Positions 22,373 to 34,146 of a DNA stretch of 64,000 bases are shown here, piece by piece. The first letter of the stretch is position 1. Every line of letters starts with the position of its first letter. Origin of the DNA: Scalesia atractyloides. Lineage: Eukaryota; Streptophyta; Magnoliopsida; Asterales; Asteraceae. The DNA lies in the NCBI GenBank assembly GCA_947069175.1, contig CAMTDV010000019.1, positions 73,531,358 through 73,595,357 of the forward strand. Reading direction: 5' to 3'. The notes beneath the pieces are model-generated. The model did no database searches and was not told where the DNA came from. It saw nothing but the letters and a program-made list of their open reading frames with translations. The translations under genes were made by a program, and so were the position numbers.

Positions 22373-25066
22373 CAAAAGTTTCAGCTTTTCATTGTGTAAA
22401 TTGTCCAAAATACCCACGTTTTTCCTCTTTGTTTTCTGATGTTTTCTTGACAGATTTGGTAATATTAGGGTTAAACCGTAGGTATTTTGGTCTAACCCTA
22501 GAAGTCTTTGTTTTTTTTAGGGTTGACAGTTCAAGAATATGGCTGATCATGATTCATGATGTGTATATGATTTGATATGTTTTGAGATTATGCTATAACT
22601 CTTATCTACTTCTGCTTGCTTGAAGGTTGAATACTCAGGTTTTTTTTTCTATTAGAGTGACATATTTTTGTTAGTGTATTGTAGAGTTAATACTATGAAA
22701 CAAATGAGTATCATTGACGGAGTTCTTGTTACTTCCTCCTGGATCATTGTGTAGTAGTGATACAAATTTGGTTACTTGCGTTTTTTTAAGGTTTTGGTTA
22801 TTTTTGTTAAGAATAGGTGTCTTGTGAATATTTTGGTTGCGTCTTCAGCTTGGCTCGAGCCCTTGAAAACTTACGGTACATACAAACTCCTCTAAACGAC
22901 TCATTTAATCATTGAATGTTAGCTTGTGGTGGATCAACATAATTAGGGGTGGATCTATAGTGTTACAAGGGATAACCCCCGTAACATAATGTTGTTTTAA
23001 TCGTCTTTCCTAAAGCGTCGTTTGTGTGCTTGTAGTTGCTAGCGAAAACCATGATCGAAATGTTGGTTTCGGAAGGTTTAACAGTTTTGATTAACAAATA
23101 ACATTCGTGCAATTATTATTATTATTATTGTTTGTGCAACATTTTTGTAAAATCGTCAAGTTTTTACTCATGCAGCATATATGCGTGTATCATTACATTA
23201 GTACCGCCATAAAATTATGGTGAATCGAGATGATCAAGAAGAAAACTAGAAGTCCTAAGCTCAAAAAGAGTTATCTGTTTAACAATAACTTATTTTTGCT
23301 CTATATTATTCTTTAAATCATATACTTTATGACGTGTGTATCAATTTTAGTGATGTATAAATTGTGGTGAGTAAATTTGTAAAACAATAATTAAGTCATG
23401 ATGCTTTTCCGACAGATACTATGGATGCCTTGTTTTTTGTTTGAGAAAACGATAAATTCAGTTGTCTTTTATTGTACTAATAATGTTTAAAATGTAACAA
23501 TCCCATGTGAAGTCATGTGTCTTTCTCTTGAATTCCAAAAAATATAAAACAATAAACAACTTTACAAGAGAATCAAATTTTGTTAATGGGCAGTAAGGAT
23601 TTGACTTGCTGATTTATTGACCTCAGTTCTCCTTTTAAATCTATCTTTTTACTTGCACGTACTTTTAGTTAAAATACTATCACAATATATGCGTTAAAAA
23701 TGGTTTGTGAAAATGAGGTTTCATTAATTTGGATATAGATAAATATATTTATATATGTATTGTAGAAATATTGATTTGTAGGTTTGTGTTCTACGTTATG
23801 AGAATATCATAACGTATCAAGTCATGTTCAAAGTGAAGCTAAGATAAATAAGATATCGATACTCGAAGTTATGTGGTCGGAAAAATCAAAGATGAGAAAA
23901 ATGAATTGAGCTTTGTTAACTTCTCCCACATAGAAGGGATGACAAAACTTAAAATGGTATAAGGAGGTGCAATCCTTGTAAATTGTTTCCTTAAAGGCAA
24001 ACACTAGTGGACCCTAAAGGGTGCATACCACCCTAACTAGCACGTGTGTGGCGCGGGCGCAATGTGATGCTTTGTTGGTGCACACTCGCAACGCCATGAG
24101 CCGCCTTTGTATTTTTTCCATGACCACATGGACTGATACGTGGTGGGTCCGCTTATGGCGTGGGCTACTTAGGCGCATGCCGCGAGTGGTCGGCAAGCGT
24201 GCAGACTCCATACGGTGTGGCGTAAGGTAATGTAGCGTTATCCGCGGACAGGCTGGCCAGTTTAAGCGCGTGCGTAGGTTTGCTTTGGTTTGCAGATAAG
24301 TTATTTCATTGCAGAAGTTCTAATCAACTGTTTGCATCTGATCAGTCGGCAGTTTGGACTTAGTCAACCAGCTATTTCAACTCGTTTAATTTGTGTTATA
24401 AATTAAAATGGCAATTTTAACTAGTTTATCCATTTAATTGGAGATTAGAAGTTGTTTGTTACAAGATCAATTATGTTGTTTATTACAAGAATAAATAGAT
24501 GTTTTAAGATGTGTATATTTGAACATGGTGGTCTACTTGGAAGATGATGTATAATACACACACTAGTTTCTCTAAATTTTTAGGAGCTTAAGAGGAGTAA
24601 TCTAAAGTAAAAAATTTACAACTTATTTCTCCCAAAAACCAATAACACCATTATACTTGGTGTAATCACAGGCGCGAGAGCCATCTTTGGCAATGCACAT
24701 GTTATTTCGATTAATGTACTCTGGGAGACAGACATCTTCGTCTTGAAAAGAGACCAGAATATGTTTTAAGGGCCCCGTGTCAAACACGATCCTCAACAAA
24801 AAACCATCAACGCCATTTTTTTATTCTTGCAGCGGAGTTCGTACAAGAAGGTGCACGGTTGGAGTTCCTCTAAATAAAAAATTGGTTTGAATCATTTATT
24901 TACATAATTTTGTATTTTATCTTTATGCATATTGTTGTTGTATTTTGTAGTGTACTAGTTCAATCTCATATGAATAACGAGAGTTACATATTATATATTT
25001 TGTAATATATTTTATTAAAAAAGTGAACCTACTTTCTACAATATTTTCTCAACTTCAAGATCATTT
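22373..25066. other. Intergenic AT-rich DNA
   Basis: About 300 bp of CLE 3' flank, then no gene. 24000-24290 is a GC-rich island (ACGTGTGTGGCGCGGGCGC...) with overlapping short frames on both strands; it resembles an old transposon end but I cannot place it. Confidence 0.4.
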
Positions 25067-25405
25067 GAAACTAAAATACTACCATAAATAACTTTTGTAT
25101 ACACATTACTTTAAAAACTGTAAAAGATGTTTGTTATTCATTTACCATTTAAAAGATGTTTATTTGTTAATTGTTAAGTCGTGTGAAACTAAAATACTAC
25201 CACAAATAACTTTTGTATAACGTTACTTTAAAAACTGTAAAAGATGTTTGTTATTCATTTACCATTTAAAAGATGTTTAATTGTTAATTGTTAAGTCGTG
25301 TGAAACTAAAATACTACCGCAAATAACTTTTGTATACACGTTACTTTAAACACTGTAAAATACCATTTAAAAGATGTTTAATTGTTAATTGTTAAGTCGT
25401 GTATT
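25067..25405. repeat. Three-copy tandem repeat, ~118 bp unit
   Basis: GAAACTAAAATACTACC starts at 25067, 25185 and 25302 and each copy ends TTAATTGTTAAGTCGTGT. The third copy has lost about 20 bp in the middle. Copies are highly alike, so the expansion is fairly recent. Confidence 0.85.
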
Positions 25406-25440
25406 ACACGAGTACTTAACCTATTAATAATATAAACTAT

Positions 25441-27600
25441 GGATGAGCTTTCCTTACTACACGTACCCGTAGTACCGATTTTAGGTACTCGGTACATGTA
25501 TTGGTACCCAGTTTTATTGATTTTGATATTCGATACTTTCGGTATGATATCGGTACAGGTAAAAAAGGGTACTGGTACCGAATTTTATAAAGAACTTTAA
25601 AAGTTTTTATATTATGTTTTATTTCATATTGTTGTATTTATGGTACTCGTATTGATTTTATCTCTTTGGTTCCCATATCGTATTGTTACTCGTACAAGTT
25701 TTACATATTTGGTACTTGTAGTATATTGGTATTCGCGCCAATTTTACCAATATAGTACTCGTACGAGTGCTCAAAAACTAAAATAAAACAAACAGGTACC
25801 AAAGCGGCTACCCTACCGAAATACCCGTACCATTGACGTGATGCGAACGTGGGTAATTTTTAGATATATTTTAACTACTTTCACTCGTTTATTCAAGCTT
25901 TAAATTTATAAAAACACGATATGCAACTATCACTCTATACAACACCCTAGAGCAAGTGCACCCATCGTTGATGTAGTATAGTAATGGTAAGATACCAAGG
26001 TCGTCCAAGGACACAAGAGTTTTTACTACCAGAATATTCGTCGACGTCTAATCTAATCAAATTTTTAGGAAAGGTGTTTAATAAATAAAAATAAATAAAT
26101 AATTAAGTAATAAAAAACAAATAGATAAGATAGAATTACTTGGTTCCGACTCATTATTTACGTATCCTTTGATGATTTCCATGCTTTGGTTTTTTAAGAG
26201 ATTATCTTAGTTATAGTGGTATACCCCTCTTTTGGAGGCGACACTACCCTCAGCCATATTGGTCTGAGTCAGCAGGGATACAGTCCCGCAAGGCCGGAAT
26301 ATTGAAAGATAATTAAGTAAGTTATCAATGCAAAATGTGGCATGTACCTCTTTTGGAGGCAACGCTACCCTCGGCCATATTGGTATGAGTCAGCAGGGAT
26401 ACAATCCCGCAAGGTCGTTCTAATAGTAGTTTGTTTATAAGGGATTCAAGCCATTCTTACTTCCCTCGATTTGATGCTATCTGCCTCAAAGGGATTCCTA
26501 ATAAGATTGAACCAAGTCCTCTCATGATTTATACACTGAACGAGGTAAGAACTTTACCCATACCACCATTCTAACCCCCTTTCCAGGTAGTTAACATGCT
26601 TTATATAGACCGTAAAGACACGAATGAGTGAATCAACGAAACATGAAGGATGATAGAACAAAAATTACTTTCAATATAAAAAACAAATTACTAAAGTCAT
26701 TAATACATACCCAACTAAAAATTTAATCAAAGCTAAGAAATCAAAAGTAATACATAAATAACATGTCTTCACCAAGTGATGTAAGAGATTAGCCAAGCAT
26801 GGCCTTTGTTTGACAAAAACTCTTATGATCAATCTTGGATCCCGAGAATACTACACAAACTCTAGGATGGATGATGGATGATATGGTGGATGATGGTGGT
26901 ATAGTGGTGGTAGAAAGGTGGCACTTGTGACAGAAGTGGTTTGCCAAGGGATGAGTTGGAATGAAACCAAGCACCCCTATTTATAGCTGAAAGCAAAACA
27001 TTCACACGGCCCCGTGTCTTCCTTCTTCTCTTTCTTCATTTAGTTCGAGTGTCAGATTAACCTACTACACGACCCCGTGTGTCGACGGCACGACCCTGGC
27101 CATTGTACTTGCTGTACTATCCCAGATACGCGAATCTGCAAGTTGACCATGGCCCGTGTCCACTGGGACACGGCCACGTGTCTCTTGTCTGCTTCTGTTT
27201 GTCTTATTATGTTCTGGAATCTTGAAGGGGCACGGCCCCATGCCGACAAGGCATGGCCCCGTGCCAGACTTCTGATTTGTTGTTTTTAGTTTTGGGGTGA
27301 AGCTCAGAGGGCTGGTACAATGTGTTATCTTCTCGTCTTCTATACTTATGTTGGATTTTGTTGTTAATTTGTTCCTTTTGCATAATTAAGCTCTTTTAAT
27401 CCTGGAAATCAAAAGTATACAAAGAAACGCACTTTTTCCAACGTTAGTACTAAAAAAGGTTGAGTTTATACCGTATTTGACACAATTTATATGTTTCATT
27501 TGACACATATCAACTATATCAATATATTTGGTACAGTATTTGGGACGCACTTTTTTGTTCAAATTCGGTACCGATACGGGTACTATACCAATCTCATCCC
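25441..27600. mobile_element. hAT-like non-autonomous element split by a solo LTR
   Basis: The left end GGATGAGCTTTCC... and the right end ...CCAATCTCATCC are inverted, and both sides hold many GGTACCGATACGGGTAC-like words. The 1.68 kb LTR at 25834 separates the two halves (about 390 bp and 90 bp). Confidence 0.55.
25834..27512. mobile_element. Solo LTR, Athila/Tat-like Ty3/Gypsy
   Basis: Starts TGACGTGATGCG, ends GACACATATCA, flanked by ACCAT (25829-25833) and ACTAT (27513-27517), a duplication with one mismatch. It includes the phrase GATACCAAGGTCGTCCAAGG and, at 27000-27270, a cluster of ACACGGCCCCGTGT-type palindromes, both of which I associate with Athila-like LTRs of composite plants (from memory). 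Two copies of a GGAGGC(G/A)ACxCTACCCTC block lie at 26230 and 26353. Confidence 0.6.
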
Positions 27601-27644
27601 TAATATAAACAAATACAAATCACTATTCATAGAGAGTTGAAATT

Positions 27645-28450
27645 AAGGCTAGGGGTGAGGTTTAAAGCCCCTAGGGGCTTTATTACACCACGTCAGATCA
27701 CCTAGGCGCCACCTCATATGGGGGCTTTAAAGTCACTTCCTTTAACTTGCATGCAATGGTTTAAAGCCCTCATCGTCATTACCTAATTATTTTTTATTTA
27801 AATTTAAACATTATTTAATTTTGATATATTAAATTAAATTAAATAACAAGAAAAAATATAAAACTCATAACATAAATAAAAAAAATACAGTGTCATATTT
27901 AAATAAAAAATACAATGTTACTAAAAATATCACCTGTCGTCTCCTCCTTGTTCACGATAAAACCATAAGTGCTCGGTCAGATCAGCTCGAAGGTTATGGT
28001 GTGTCCCAGTCACGTATCCTCTCTCGGATAACTTCTTTTTGAGCGTATGTCTCCTCTTTGTGAATCGCCTCCTGCGTCACTGTAATAAGCATATCGTCGA
28101 CAACACCGTCAGATGAAGAGCTGGACGAATCAGATGAAGAGTGGGATGACATTTTTTAAAATTGATTGGAGAGAATGTGTGTGTTTTTGTTATTGGTGTG
28201 TGTTTGAGTTTGTGATTTGTTTGTGAATATATGTGTATATATATTAGAAATCTAAAAGTTTTTTTAATATATGACCGTTGCCAACGGTCACTTTTGACCA
28301 GATTCTCGAACCACACGCCAATACGCTTGTTAGTGTGCTAGCGAGCCTTCAATGACTCCCCCTATTTGGCGGGCATGAGATGGATGTGGAGCGCTATGGG
28401 GCGGTAACGAAGATGATATGACCAGGGGCGGTATACCACACCACCGGCCT
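27645..28450 (-). mobile_element. PIF/Harbinger deletion derivative
   Basis: The ends AGGCTAGGGGTGAGGT and (minus strand) AGGCCGGTGGTGTGGT form imperfect inverted repeats. The body holds fragments of both ends of a transposase frame on the minus strand. The 3 bp target duplication (TTA/TAA expected) is blurred. Total about 800 bp, so internally deleted. Confidence 0.65.
27930..28152 (-). pseudogene. Harbinger-type transposase remnant (both ends joined)
   Basis: The minus strand starts with ATG at 28152 and reads a Ser/Asp-rich start (MSSHSSSDSSSSSDGVVDDM), then an acidic/basic stretch ending IRERIRDWDTP before a stop at 27988. In another frame just before and across that stop it reads HHNLRADLTEHLWFYREQ, which resembles the C-terminal end of plant PIF/Harbinger DDE transposases (LRxDLxEHLW). 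The catalytic core is absent. So this looks like an N-terminal exon joined to a C-terminal end by internal deletion, plus a frameshift. It cannot make an active enzyme but could still be mobilised in trans. Confidence 0.6.
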
Positions 28451-29989
28451 TATAATAACTATATATTAAGAGAAACAAAAGGTAATTATAAAAAAATTAA
28501 ATTTGTAACACAAATATACCTATACCTTTTGTTGGATTTTGAATTTTAGTAAAGGAGATATTATGGAACTCTAGGATCACAAACACCTGTAATAAGTAGT
28601 AGTAGGTAGTAGACAAAACTTTTCCGATTATATATGTACACCATTGCTAATGCTAACAATATATGGCATGTTTGTAACCTCTAAGAATTACGATGCTCGT
28701 AAAGATTAAAAAGAGTAAAATGCTAAAATCATACTTGAGGTTTGATCATATTTGTTTGTTATATGCAAATAAACTTTTAAGTTTTTTATGTTTGTGTTTT
28801 ATTATTATTTCTATCTAAATCACTAACTCAAATTTTTTTTGTTAATGTAAAGGACATTTTTGTCCTTTTGAATGGAGAAAAAAATATGAAACCTCAGGAA
28901 TGATTTTAGCATTTTTACTCTTACATTAATTTTTTATTAAATAGCTTAATGTTTATTATTTTTAATAACTTTTTTACTTTGGCATTTCTTAAAATGTCTT
29001 TAGTGAAACATATATATATATATCGAATAAGTTATTAAAGATAATAAATATTAAGTTATATAAAGGCGAAACAAGTAAAAAAAATATATAAAACAAAGAT
29101 AGTAAAATACAAAAATTGTCACTATGGCTTGGTTATGTTTGCTTGTTCCATCCAAAAATGTGTCTTTATGGGTTTATGGTAAGCTATGGCTAATCTGGCA
29201 TGGCAATACATATTGCAACGTTGGCGTGGTTAAATGCCTCGAACATATTGCTAATTCATAGTGTATAAATGTTATGCGTAAAAAGGCTTTAATGGATAAA
29301 GTCGTAATTTAGTAAATTGTGAGGGCTTAGCACATCCAATTGGTTTACGCAAGATTATCTGAGCCTAATCTACAAATAATATCAAATTCAACGCATTAGT
29401 GTTTGTATAAAAGTCTTATTAATTTTAAGTCTTTTTTGGCTTTGTGTAATTTTATTTTTCTTCCTTAACGGACGATTACAAGTAACATCAAACTACCTCA
29501 ATGCTTAATATGATGTGTACGAACCTGAAGTTATCTAATAACGTCAATAGCTTTATTTTTGCACAACTTATTTTATTTGAAAAGTAAAATAAATTTCAAA
29601 GTTTTAAATCGACTCGTAGGTAACAAATGACTAATACGAACGAGAGGCATAACGCTTTCGAACAACTTGAACGTATGCTTGGACAACTTGTCATGTCTGG
29701 GTGTAAGATGGAAGAAAAATTGATAGAATTTAACTAAACGAATATCTACGATTCATGAGAAGCAAGCTGAAGTTCATCTTGAAATCAACGTGCTTTTTGC
29801 TCGGTACGCTAGCCCGTTCGTAGGCCGTAGCTTTTTTTGGTGTTCTTAGGTTTAGTAATTATTGATTGTAATTTATTAGCGTTCGCTAACATTGCATGAT
29901 TACATCTTAATTTGTACAATCTTAAAATAAGTACACAGCTACAACAGGGCTTAAATATAGGACCATGATATTCCCACATCCATCCTTAT
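28451..29989. other. Intergenic AT-rich DNA
   Basis: Nothing convincing. 29626-29740 reads ATGACTAATACGAACGAGAG... with an opening similar to retrotransposon gag N-termini, but is only about 36 codons; too weak to call. Confidence 0.4.
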
Positions 29990-30995
29990 TTCCACACCCC
30001 CAAAGTGCCATGCTTTGGCCAAAGCGCGACGTTTACGGTTCTTTTCCAGACAAAAGATGATATGAGGTGATTTGACTGTGATACGAGGTTTGATTCGGTA
30101 CGATGTTGTCAGCTGGTCACGAGGAACCCTAAACGTTGCGCTTTGGCCAAAGCGCGGCGCTTCGACCCCAAATTTTTGGTTCTTTAAATAGGTAGACGTT
30201 GCATTCGACGTTTTATTCAAATTTCAAAAGCTTTAAAGTGTTTATCAAAAAGACCCATGTTTTGTTGTTTTAGTGGCATTTCTTCAAAATACAATGTCAT
30301 GGTTTAGCAACTACCTTTTCGGTGAATACTCTAACGAGTCCGTGGTTCCAGATTCTTACGAGGACACCGTTATTTCTGACTCGTACGAGAAACCTGTCCC
30401 GCCCAACACGAGGGAGGAGGAGGTTGTCTCTGGCATTCGTTATCGTGACAATACAGTGCAGCTAGACTTAAATATCCCTGTCCCGTCCAACTTTGCAACG
30501 GAAGACTATCCGTACCAGGGAGACGATGGTGAGCAGGAAGAGCTATTAGTCGATGAGGATGGCTCTTACCCAATTATATTTTTGTTTGATACAAACCTTA
30601 CGTTTTCGTCACGCGATGAGTTGGTGGATTGGGTATAGAATAAGGGAAAGGAAAATGGTTACGTCATTGTGATTAAAAGATCAAATAAAAGAAGAAGTAA
30701 TTTCAAGTTCGGTTTCAATGCGGTATTGGTGGGGAGTATAAGATTTTAGCTACAGTGAGGAAAACAGGTAGCAAGAAAATAGGTTGCCCGTTTGAGTTGA
30801 TAGGGTTTATGGAATCAAAGGGAAGTGTTTGGAAGATAGAGGTGACAAACCCGAGGCACAACCACACTCCTATTGAAAATTTAGAGGGTCACGCGTATGC
30901 GAGAAGGCTTTTTTCAGAGGATAAAAGACTGATTGAGCAGCTGGTAGAGGAAGAAATTCCAAACTGTAGCATCTGGCGAACGTTGAGGAGAAAGA

Positions 30996-33356
30996 TGTAA
31001 CGCTTCGCTTTTTGTACTTTCCTTATTTAGAAAGTGTGATCGTATTTCTATTTATGAAAATTTGTAATCGTATCGTATTTGTATTTCAATTTCAACTTTG
31101 TAATCTGAGACTTGATCGTAATGGAATTCATACTTTATACATACTTGTCTTACATGCATTTCAGTCGTTAAATACATGTTTACACACAAACCAATACTTG
31201 TTATACGTGCAAATACTCATACATACACTCTCGATACTTAAATTTTACTTGCATACACTTATACTATACTTTAAATACCTAAAAACATTTTAAAATGCAA
31301 GTTTTAGCTTAAAATGAGGAAAAAATCAAGTCCAGGGGCTAAATTGAAAAATCTGCCAAAATTGGCTTCTGGCGGGGCGCGAGATACCTCGATCCGTAGA
31401 AACTTGTTTCTAGCTTACGGGTTGGTCCATTTTTCCCACCTTTTTCACCCCCAATCACATTTAAACATCATTTAACTCAAAACCCTACTAACCCACTATA
31501 TAAGCAAGCTTCCTAACACCCGTTTTCACTTTTCCAACTCATCTACACTCTCAAATCAATTGCAAACATCAGAAAAGCCAGATTGTTCTAAGTGCCAAAG
31601 TGAGCACTTTACTTCATTTCTTCACCTAATCTTTCTCTACAAAGCTTGGATTGCCTCTAGGAATATTTCCACAGGTTTTTCATGGAAAACCAAGGTGGAA
31701 CATCACCATTTTGAGGTCCAAACTTTCTGTTTTGGAAGAAAGCTTTATAAACTTTCGTTAAACTATCATTTTCTCATACAAACTTGTGTTTCTTGTGACA
31801 TTAATCAAGTCTATGATTAGTGAGCTTAGCCAAGGTTGATTCATACAAAATCGGAAGTGTAAATTACCTCCAAACTTTCTGTTTTGTTAGGGTTATTAAT
31901 CCACAGTGTTGAAACCATCCAAGCTTGTTCTTGTGACAAGACTTGTGCTTTAGTAGGAGTGTGATTACTTGGAAGCCTTGGCTATCCTACCTTCAATCCA
32001 CTACCTCACTTGATGATATCCCCTTGCTATCCCAAGTGGTTTGCTAGACCCAAAGTGACATAACCCCGTCTAGCCTCCGACACTTACTTAACTATTTCTA
32101 TGTCGGAAATGGCTCACTGGGTTAAAGATTGCTTGGCTACTTGGTATAGTAAGAAGTTGTATATTTCTTTTCTTATTCATGACCATCCGAATCATCCTTG
32201 TGGTGATTTGTGTATTGGTGAATCATGCAATGAGGTTAAATGGATGTTTATCATCCTACCTCCATGCTTGACTTATATGACATCTATGATACTTATGATG
32301 GACTTAGCTTAGAACTATATCATACAAACTATATATATAAATATATGAATACATAACCGAACCCTTGAGTTAATCAGCATGATTACTTGTCACGGCAATA
32401 AGTTATATTATCTGAGCCTTAAACACATCGTTATGATTCTAATGGGTAATTTAATCACATCCACCCATACGGGTTGCTATAGTGTCAAAAATGGGTGTTT
32501 TAAGTCTAGATAATTACTTTTGAATACATACTTTTACATACTTTGCATTCCAAATCCGAATCTTCCTTTTTCATTCTGATTACTCACACACATTCGTCTA
32601 CCCCATGTAGGGTAATCTTGGTGTTCCATCCTCCAACCTTCCAACTTTCATGGGATTAACAAAGGAAAGCTTTACAACGCCGTGAGTATACTCGAACCCA
32701 TTCTCCGTTTATACACTTTAGGTGCAACATGTTTAACTATACAAATCACGATTCACATTTAAACTTGTTATAATCACACTCTATCTATTTAAACATGATA
32801 CTTGTATTATTCTTGTTATCACATGCTATGTATACTTATGTTCATATGCTCATTAACTTTGCTAGCCTCCCTTGAAAATTATAGCGCTATAGGATTAACG
32901 CACCACCCGTATTCTTGTGGTATTGTTAAGTAAACTATTTACACCTTGTCATTTCGGTGACAATGGTAAGCACGATTGCGTTAGACTTTGGTTTGACATA
33001 TAGATAACACATGTTAGTATGATAGTAACATAATATGCAAATTGCCATGTTGGATATGAGACAACTTTTTCACTATTATTCTATGTAACAAAAAAAATTT
33101 GTATGCGCGCCAATGCTTTTGTGTTGAACAATACTTTTAAACATGTTGCAGGTTGATGATATTGACTATGACGAAATCTAGTAGGGACGACACTAGAAAC
33201 GCACCAAATTTTAATTCATGTTTATAGATTAGCCATACGATACATGTTGTACTTTATTTTGTTTCAAATTTGTCTTAATTCTATTTAAAACAATGTACTT
33301 GATGTTAGTAATGAAATGAAATTCGTTTATTAAATACTTGCCACATTTAGCGTTAT
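30996..33356 (+). mobile_element. Solo LTR inserted in the MULE transposase
   Basis: 2.36 kb starting TGTAACGCTTCGC and ending TTTAGCGTTA(TGA), so the ends form the inverted pair TGTAACGCT/AGCGTTA. It breaks the FAR1 domain between ...WRTLRRKM and the downstream exon. A TATA box CACTATATAAGC lies at 31495-31504. No internal domain, so taken as a solo LTR. The target duplication is unclear, so exact ends may be off by a few bases. Confidence 0.6.
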
Positions 33357-34101
33357 GAAGTCTCGAGCAATCTATCTCGTCTCACTCCAATGTTTCCGCC
33401 ATCGGTTGAGGTGAGACAAAAGAACCCGGCTAAAAAGATTATTCAGAAAGATGTACACAATGATGTTCAGAAGATCAATTTCGGAATGAAGTTCGGTGAA
33501 TCTCCAATGCGACACCTCGAAAACCTTCTTGTCCAAAAAGATTTCACTTATTACATACGCGAAAATGAGACCACCAACACAGTTGAAGATATCTTCTTTG
33601 TCCACAAACTTTTATTCACTATGTGGTATGCATTCCCGCATGTGGTAATGATTGATGCCACCTATAAAACAAACTTGTACAATCTTCTGTTTGTGCAGGT
33701 CGTAGGTATGACGTCGACAAACCAGTCATTTTCGCTTGGTTATGCATTAATTTCTACAGAGAAATTAGAAAACTACATATGGGTGCTGGAGAGGATCAAG
33801 TGTATGTTGGTGGACTGTATGGAGCCGCGCAGGGATTTGGCGCTAATGAACGTGTGTGAACAAGTTTTCCCTAAAGCGTACAAGTATCTATTTCGGTTCC
33901 ATATTGGTCAAAATATTAATAAGAACAACTAGGATAAATTTACTGAGAAGGAGTGGAAAGAATTTCTTCGTTCCTTTTCCACATTGTGTGAGTCTTCGAC
34001 AGAGGAAATATACAAGTATAATTTGGCAAACATTGAAGCACAACTGAAAGAAGTTGGTTGTGGACATGAGTATTTCTTACATAATTATTTAAATACTTTT
34101 T

Positions 34102-34146
34102 ACGTACATACATACATACATACACACATACATACATACATACATA
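34102..34146. repeat. (CATA)n microsatellite in a transposase intron
   Basis: About 11 CATA units, with one CACA interruption, within the inferred intron 34070-34170. Confidence 0.9.

Noticed and set aside
24014..24230. Overlapping frames on both strands in a GC-rich island
   Set aside because: Opposite-strand frames over the same bases, caused by local GC content.
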